DNA of 39,370 nucleotides. Source: an uncultured Gammaproteobacteria bacterium. Its GTDB lineage: Bacteria > Pseudomonadota > Gammaproteobacteria > Enterobacterales > Psychrobiaceae. The translations under genes were made by a program, and so were the position numbers. The notes below the pieces were generated by a model. It searched no databases and was not told the origin of the DNA. It worked only from the letters and a program-made list of their open reading frames with translations. Below are positions 34,299 through 39,370 of this stretch, one piece after another. Numbering within the stretch: position 1 is the first letter of the stretch; each line of letters starts with the position of its first letter. The stretch is from assembly GCA_913060565.1 (NCBI GenBank), contig CAJXRU010000027.1:1-39370 (forward strand), given 5' to 3'.

Positions 34299-35453
34299 TT
34301 ATAAAATGTGAACGCCTTGACATGCTTTGCTTAGGTAAATTGATTCTTTGATGCCTGTTTTTTCAAAATAACGACTTTCAATGAGCTCGCAAACACTCGC
34401 CACTTGATCGCTAGGCAACACGGCTACAACACAGCCGCCAAAGCCACCACCAGTCATCCGTGCGCCACCATTATCACCAATCGCTTCATTGAGCACACCG
34501 ACTAAATAATCTATTTCAGGTGTCGTTATCTCAAAATCGTCTTTCATCGACGCGTGAGATGCTCTCATCAAATCGCCAAGCGCTTTAATATCCCCTTTAC
34601 TTAATGCATCAGCAGCGTCCAATGTTCGATGATTTTCATAAACAACGTGTCGAGCTCGTTTTAATTCAACGTTCGCCAGTCCCTGTTTACCCGCTTCAAA
34701 GGTGTCAATATCAATATCACACAACAATGCCACGCCAAAGTGCTTAGCAGCGACCTCGCATTGTTTTCGTCTAGTATTATATTCACTGTCAACTAAGCCG
34801 CGTTTAACATTTGAGTTAACAATCAATACAGCGCTATTGTCAGGCAAGCTAATTGGCGCCGTTGCTAATGTTTCGCAATTTATCAGTAGTGCATGGCCCG
34901 CATTACCCGATGCTGAAATAAGCTGGTCCATGATACCGCATTGACAGCCAACAAATTCGTTTTCGGCCTGTTGTGATATCAGCGCTAATGTTTGATTCGA
35001 TAATGCCAAGGATGAAACTTCGCTTATCACTTTTGCAACACCAACCTCTAGCGCAGCTGATGAACTAAGCCCTGCGCCTTGAGGCACATCGCCAGAAATA
35101 ACCATGTTTACCCCCACTAAATTGGGATAATGCTGTGCCATCACTGACACAACACCACGTACATAATTACTCCAAAATTTGTCCTCGTTATGTGCAATAT
35201 TATCGTCAATGCAGAATCGGTCTTGCTCATCGTCATAATCAGCGGCAACAACATGAACTTCTTGGTCGTTTCTGGCAGAAAAGCTAATCAGCGTTTGATA
35301 ATTTATTGCACAAGGTAAAACATGACCGCCGTTATAGTCAGTATGCTCACCAATAATATTAACTCGCCCAGGCGCACAGACTACCTGTGGCTCAACACCA
35401 TCAAAATGATGCTTAAAAATGTCAGTAACGTTCTTTAATTGAGTATTATTCAT
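34299..35453 (-). CDS. galK: galactokinase
   Basis: GalK phosphorylates alpha-D-galactose with ATP, the first committed step of the Leloir pathway. The 384-residue GHMP kinase (E. coli 382) shows the galactose signature GRVNIIGEHTDYNGG, the ATP loop VPQGAGLSSSAALEVG, CGIMDQLIS with the catalytic Asp, and TGGGFGGCVVAVL near the end. The start shares one base with the galT stop (TAATG at 35451-35455), so translation is coupled. It is the last gene of the galactose operon; no terminator was identified in the 26 bases before the convergent DUF4144-like gene. Confidence 0.98.
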   Translation of the reverse strand: MNNTQLKNVTDIFKHHFDGVEPQVVCAPGRVNIIGEHTDYNGGHVLPCAINYQTLISFSARNDQEVHVVAADYDDEQDRFCIDDNIAHNEDKFWSNYVRGVVSVMAQHYPNLVGVNMVISGDVPQGAGLSSSAALEVGVAKVISEVSSLALSNQTLALISQQAENEFVGCQCGIMDQLISASGNAGHALLINCETLATAPISLPDNSAVLIVNSNVKRGLVDSEYNTRRKQCEVAAKHFGVALLCDIDIDTFEAGKQGLANVELKRARHVVYENHRTLDAADALSKGDIKALGDLMRASHASMKDDFEITTPEIDYLVGVLNEAIGDNGGARMTGGGFGGCVVAVLPSDQVASVCELIESRYFEKTGIKESIYLSKACQGVHIL

Positions 35454-36478
35454 TACAACTGGTCCATCACTTCTCTTAATCGAGCGGCAGCGGTTTCAGC
35501 GGTTAAATCCCGTTGCGACTCAGCCATCATTTCGTAACCAACCATGAATTTTTTCACCGTCGCACTGCGTAAAAGTGGCGGATAAAAATGGCCATGCAAT
35601 CGCCAGTGTTCATTCGCGTCGCCAGATTCTGGCGCACTATGCCATCCCATCGAATAAGGAAAACTACAGTTAAATAATTTGTCGTAACCTGCTGTGATGG
35701 CTTTAGTCGCCTGTGCTAGCGAAGCCTTAAGCTCTTTAGTTAGCTGATTAAAACTAGCGATATTGCCTTTAGCTAAGATCATTGTCTCAAACGGCCACGC
35801 CGCCCAAAAAGGTACCACAACCATCCAATGTTCATTCTCATAGAGAGTACGGCGCCCATCAGCTTGCTCTTTAGCGGCATAATCAGCCAACAGCGCACTG
35901 CCGTGACGATTGTAATAGTCCAGTTGATTCGCGTTTTCTGACTCAATTTCTGTCGACAGGTGATTATGTGCCCAAATTTGGCCATGGGGATGTGGCTGCG
36001 AACAGCCCATTACGCTGCCTTTATTCTCAAATACATGAACACATTGATAACGCTCACTTAAAGACTGGTAGTGACTCTGCCAGGTATCAATAACGCGCGT
36101 AATTTCATCCACAGACATCTGCGCGAGCGATTTATTATGTTGCGGTGAATAACACACAACATGACATTCCCCTTGCGCTTGCTCAACGTGAAATAACTCA
36201 TCAGTCGGCGTATTTTCTTTCTCATCATCGGTGGTTAACGCACCAAAATCATTCAAGAAAACAAAGGTATCTTTATAATCAGGGTTAATCTCGTTATTCG
36301 CTCGTGTATTACCTGGACACAAAGGACAGCTTTCATCAAATGACGGTGTACTATCAGCTGCTGGTTCTTCAGTCGCCCCTAACCAAGGACGGTTATTACG
36401 ATGAGGAGATACTAAAACGTAATCGCCACTTAATGGATTTTTTCTGCGGTGAACCTTCGTTAAATTATCGGTCGACAT
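35453..36478 (-). CDS. galT: galactose-1-phosphate uridylyltransferase
   Basis: GalT exchanges UMP between UDP-glucose and galactose 1-phosphate. The 341-residue protein (E. coli 348) has the Zn-site pair CPLC, CHVVCYSPQHN, and the active-site HPH in GCSQPHPHGQIWA, whose second His is the UMP acceptor. The start follows the galE stop without any gap (TAG then ATG), and its stop overlaps galK. This shows a tightly packed galE-galT-galK unit. Confidence 0.98.
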   Translation of the reverse strand: MSTDNLTKVHRRKNPLSGDYVLVSPHRNNRPWLGATEEPAADSTPSFDESCPLCPGNTRANNEINPDYKDTFVFLNDFGALTTDDEKENTPTDELFHVEQAQGECHVVCYSPQHNKSLAQMSVDEITRVIDTWQSHYQSLSERYQCVHVFENKGSVMGCSQPHPHGQIWAHNHLSTEIESENANQLDYYNRHGSALLADYAAKEQADGRRTLYENEHWMVVVPFWAAWPFETMILAKGNIASFNQLTKELKASLAQATKAITAGYDKLFNCSFPYSMGWHSAPESGDANEHWRLHGHFYPPLLRSATVKKFMVGYEMMAESQRDLTAETAAARLREVMDQL

Positions 36479-37489
36479 CTACTCTAGTCCCTTAGGGTAG
36501 TTAGTTTGCCAACGCCAACTATCATCAGTCATCGCTTTTAAATCATGCGTTGCCTGCCAATTCAGATATTGTTTTGCTTTAGATGCATCTGCAAAATTTG
36601 ACGCAACATCACCCTCACGACGAGGACATATTTTATAATCAATGGTGCATTTGGCTGACTGGGAAAATGCGGCGACCATATCCAACACCGAATAACCTTG
36701 CCCAGTGCCTAAGTTGTAAGGATGAAACCCAACATCCTTTACGTGATGTTTAAAAGCATCTACGTGTCCAGCAACCAGATCTTGGACGTGAATATAATCG
36801 CGAACGCCGGTGCCATCATGGGTGTCATAATCGTCACCGAACACGTTTAGCTGTTCTCGAATGCCAATAGCAGTTTGAGCAATATATGGCATAAGGTTAT
36901 TAGGAATACCATTGGGGCTTTCACCCAACTGCCCGCTAGGATGGGCACCAACGGGATTAAAGTAACGCAGCGCAATAGCTAAGGCATCAGAATTTGCAGT
37001 GCAGTAATCTTGTAAGATCCGTTCCACCATGACTTTGGTCCAGCCATACGGGTTGGTCGCACTGATAGGATGCTTTTCATCCAGTGGTAGATATTGTGGG
37101 TCGCCATAAACTGTTGCAGATGACGAGAACACCAACTTAGCAATATTATGTTTTGCCATGACTTCCAGCATAGTAATGGTATGACTGACATTGTTGTGAT
37201 AATAAGATAAAGGCTGCACTGTTGATTCTCCGACCGCTTTGAGTGCTGCGAAATGGAAAACCCCCTCTATTTTATGTGCACTAAAAATAGTGGATAACAA
37301 CGCTCTGTCACTAATACAACCTTCGTAAAACTCAAACTCATTACCAGTAATTTTAGTTAACTGCGTCAATACACGGCGACTTGAGTTACTCAAGTTATCA
37401 AGAATAATCGGGGTGTAGCCGGCGTCAAATAATGCAATTACCGTATGACTACCGATAAACCCTAAGCCACCTGTTACTAATACTTTCAT
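36479..37489 (-). CDS. galE: UDP-glucose 4-epimerase
   Basis: GalE interconverts UDP-galactose and UDP-glucose with bound NAD+. The 336-residue SDR protein (E. coli 338) begins MKVLVTGGLGFIGSHTV with the NAD motif. It keeps FSSSATVYGDP, the YxxxK pair in NPYGWTKVMVE, and RYFNPVGAHPSG. The frame opens at a TTG four codons upstream, but the ATG at 37489 gives the normal N-terminus and has GGAA about seven bases before it. It lies 40 bases after the sugar symporter gene and directly before galT. Confidence 0.98.
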   Translation of the reverse strand: MKVLVTGGLGFIGSHTVIALFDAGYTPIILDNLSNSSRRVLTQLTKITGNEFEFYEGCISDRALLSTIFSAHKIEGVFHFAALKAVGESTVQPLSYYHNNVSHTITMLEVMAKHNIAKLVFSSSATVYGDPQYLPLDEKHPISATNPYGWTKVMVERILQDYCTANSDALAIALRYFNPVGAHPSGQLGESPNGIPNNLMPYIAQTAIGIREQLNVFGDDYDTHDGTGVRDYIHVQDLVAGHVDAFKHHVKDVGFHPYNLGTGQGYSVLDMVAAFSQSAKCTIDYKICPRREGDVASNFADASKAKQYLNWQATHDLKAMTDDSWRWQTNYPKGLE

Positions 37490-37529
37490 AGTTTGTTCCA
37501 ATTATTTAATTCGTAGCTACCCAGCGCTA

Positions 37530-39089
37530 TTACCACCACGCACTGTAAAATGCGATTAGAATTGCAATAACGGCAACCGTTGCGATGTTAAATCCGCCCG
37601 TTGTTTTAAAACTAACATTATTTAAATCTATCGCTTTCTCTTGCGCTTTATTTTCAATAAGTGATATCACAACAGCAATCGCCAGACAGCTTAGGAAAAC
37701 GATGCCCACGCGATCCATGAATGGCAATGTTGGCCAGCTGTATTTTAAGACAAGTGATAAGACGAACGAACCGATAGCCGCACATAAGCCCGCATTAGCG
37801 GTGGTTTTCTTCCAGAACATGCCCGTGATAAAGAGCACGACAATGCCTGGCGTGAAGAACCCAGTAAACTCTTGGATATATTGAAATGCTTGGTCAAACT
37901 GCCCCAGTAAAGGCTGCGCGACAATCATGGCAATGATTAACGCGCCTAAGCTAACAAAGCGGCCAACTTTTACATAATGCTGTTCACTGCGCGGTTTTGC
38001 GTCTGATTTGTATAAATCCATCGTGAAAATAGTTGCAATACTGTTTGTCATCGATGCTAACGACGAAACAATTGCTGCAACTAATGCGGCAAATACCAAC
38101 CCTTTAAGGCCAACAGGCATTAAGTTCATTAACTGAGGATAAGCTTGGTCGGCGCGCTCTAAATTTGGCAACAACACCACTGCTGCAATGCCCGGTAGCA
38201 CAACAATTACTGGCATTAATAGCTTAAGGAAGGCCGCAAAGGCAATACCCTTCTGGCCTTCTCGTAAACTCTTTGCTGCTAATGTACGTTGAATAATGTA
38301 TTGATTGAATCCCCAATACGACAAGTTCATAATCCACATGCCACCAACAAGTACCGATAGACCCGGTAAGTCCATGTAATGTTCGCTGTCTTTAGCAAGG
38401 ATCATGTCGAATTTTTCAGGCGCCTGCTCGGTTAATGCAGCAAACCCAGCAATAATCCCCTCGCCCTGACCAATTAAATCAAGCGCGGTGTAAGATAAGA
38501 ATAAACCACCGAAGATTAAGAGTACCACTTGAATAATATCGGTAAATGCTACCGCTTTTAGACCACCATAAAGCGAGTAAGCTACCGAGAATAAACCAAG
38601 GAAAATCATACCAGCCATCAAATCAACACCAGTAATGGTATTAATAGCCAGCGCGCCAAGCCATAGAATTGCTGTTAAATTAACAAGGACATAAACGCCG
38701 AGCCAAAACACCGCCATGGTAACTCGTACACGGCTATCAAAGCGTTCTTCTAAGAACTGCGGCATGGTATAGATTTTCTTTTCTAAGAAAATTGGCAAAC
38801 AATACTTACCAATAATCATCAGGGTAATGGCCGCCATCCATTCATACGAGGCAATGGCTAAACCAATTTTAAAGCCAGATCCTGACATACCTATAATTTG
38901 TTCGGCAGAAATATTAGCGGCAATGAGTGATGCACCAACCGCCCACCAAGGTAGGCTATTTCCTGCTAGAAAATAATCGTTAGCACCCTTTTCATGCCCG
39001 TCTTTTTCCCGTGAAACGTACATTGCCACAGCAATTAAGCCAATGACATAAGCAATAAACACTACAATATCAATCGTATCTAAACTCAT
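37530..39089 (-). CDS. Na+/galactose symporter, vSGLT-like
   Basis: This 519-residue, about 14-helix SSS-family protein closely follows the Vibrio Na+/galactose symporter vSGLT. Conserved strings include DYFLAGNSLPWWAVGASLIAA, NISAEQIIGMSGSGFKIGLA and SYWGFNQYIIQRTLAAKS. Asn59 and Gln64 (NISAEQ) match sugar-binding Asn64 and Gln69 of vSGLT. The Glu in SYEW, the Asn and Tyr region SYWGFNQ, the Gln in FQYIQE and the Na+-site serines in AAIVSSLASM are also present. It imports galactose, perhaps glucose, with Na+. Its position between galM and galE strongly supports galactose. The gene is usually called sglT; the symbol is left empty because naming varies. Confidence 0.95.
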   Translation of the reverse strand: MSLDTIDIVVFIAYVIGLIAVAMYVSREKDGHEKGANDYFLAGNSLPWWAVGASLIAANISAEQIIGMSGSGFKIGLAIASYEWMAAITLMIIGKYCLPIFLEKKIYTMPQFLEERFDSRVRVTMAVFWLGVYVLVNLTAILWLGALAINTITGVDLMAGMIFLGLFSVAYSLYGGLKAVAFTDIIQVVLLIFGGLFLSYTALDLIGQGEGIIAGFAALTEQAPEKFDMILAKDSEHYMDLPGLSVLVGGMWIMNLSYWGFNQYIIQRTLAAKSLREGQKGIAFAAFLKLLMPVIVVLPGIAAVVLLPNLERADQAYPQLMNLMPVGLKGLVFAALVAAIVSSLASMTNSIATIFTMDLYKSDAKPRSEQHYVKVGRFVSLGALIIAMIVAQPLLGQFDQAFQYIQEFTGFFTPGIVVLFITGMFWKKTTANAGLCAAIGSFVLSLVLKYSWPTLPFMDRVGIVFLSCLAIAVVISLIENKAQEKAIDLNNVSFKTTGGFNIATVAVIAILIAFYSAWW

Positions 39090-39143
39090 GATTTCTCTCT
39101 TTTATTATTGTTATAAAATCTGTAGCGTTACTGCAATAACGCC

Positions 39144-39320
39144 TTAATTCGTTGCTAAATCAGACAATACAATCGATTGACTGATAGTGTGACTCTCACC
39201 ATGTAAAAGCGGTTTTACGCCATGATGTAACGCTTCTTCACGCGTCATCGTTAACGCATTGGCGCAATGACTTATTGGTTCAATACACAAGAATTGACCA
39301 TCAACAGGACGGTACAGCAC
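39144..39320 (-). CDS. galM: aldose 1-epimerase, C-terminal fragment
   Basis: Only about the last 58 codons of this gene are present. The segment QFLCIEPISHCANAL matches the conserved C-terminal (V/C)EP..H...A string of aldose 1-epimerases, followed by GVKPLLHGESHTISQSI, where the family has ...L.PGES...S. GalM converts beta- to alpha-galactose for GalK. The rest of the gene lies beyond the contig end. The open frame continues into adapter as MYKRQ, which is artefact. The symporter gene follows 54 bases downstream. Confidence 0.85.
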   Translation of the reverse strand: MLYRPVDGQFLCIEPISHCANALTMTREEALHHGVKPLLHGESHTISQSIVLSDLATN

Positions 39321-39370
39321 CTGTCTCTTATACACATCTGACGCTGCCGACGAAGAGGATAGTGTAGATC
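39321..39370 (-). other. Illumina Nextera adapter with index (artefact)
   Basis: Bases 39321-39353 are the reverse complement of the i5-side Nextera transposase adapter, starting with the 19-base mosaic end. AGAGGATA at 39354-39361 fits an 8-base i5 index (reverse complement of S503, from memory), and GTGTAGATC (39362-39370) is the start of the P5 region. None of this is genomic. Confidence 0.98.

Noticed and set aside
39125-39142. GCGTTA/TAACGC hairpin between galM and the symporter gene
   Set aside because: The stem is six bases with no U-run on the - strand. It may be a minor processing site but is not a supported terminator.

Overview
The window is a 39.4 kb contig from the chromosome of a marine-type gammaproteobacterium, most likely of the order Alteromonadales (Colwelliaceae or Thalassotalea-like). 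This is inferred from the moderately AT-rich base composition, the gene order pdxB-usg-fimV-truA-accD-folC-dedD-cvpA-purF (the E. coli purF-pdxB block without dedA and with fimV added), two Na+-coupled symporters of the SSS family, and protein sequences that look like that group. No tRNA, rRNA, CRISPR array, insertion sequence or prophage was recognised. Both contig ends are untrimmed Illumina Nextera adapter (1-38 and 39321-39370), so the first and last genes are cut off artificially.

Layout. 39-2751 (+): 3' part of batD, then a sigma-70 family factor and its overlapping DUF3379 membrane partner. 2857-4308 (+): proline symporter putP. 4356-5103 (-): a two-gene AT-rich operon of unknown function. 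5244-17384 (-): a housekeeping block with purF and cvpA (purines), dedD (SPOR division protein), folC (folate), accD (fatty acid synthesis), truA (tRNA pseudouridine), fimV/HubP (polar landmark, with a large tandem-repeat region), usg (catalytically dead Asd paralogue) and pdxB (pyridoxal phosphate). 17513-20437: an alpha/beta hydrolase, two small unknown genes and an MFS exporter. 20719-21933 (-): fabB. 22025-26565 (+): mnmC and trmN (tRNA modification), argA (arginine) and a small LETM1-like protein. 26611-28377 (-): a ThrE-type exporter and a cold-shock protein with a recognisable promoter and a leader of about 140 nt.

28694-39320 is mostly sugar catabolism. One part is a possible oxidative sugar-acid route split over two convergent groups: class II aldolase plus enolase-superfamily dehydratase on the + strand, and SDR dehydrogenase plus lactonase-like amidohydrolase on the - strand. 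A CSS-EAL c-di-GMP phosphodiesterase sits between them and overlaps the lactonase gene tail to tail. The other part is a clear galactose operon on the - strand: galM (truncated by the contig end), a vSGLT-like Na+/sugar symporter, galE, galT and galK, which together import galactose and convert it through the Leloir pathway.

The points most worth a second look are the FimV repeat array, which carries about 17 copies of a DDIDALL-type motif resembling the CheY-binding segment of FliM; the split oxidative sugar cluster of unknown substrate; the unknown two-gene island at 4356-5103; and the adapter ends. I did not find a clear new defence or mobile system.
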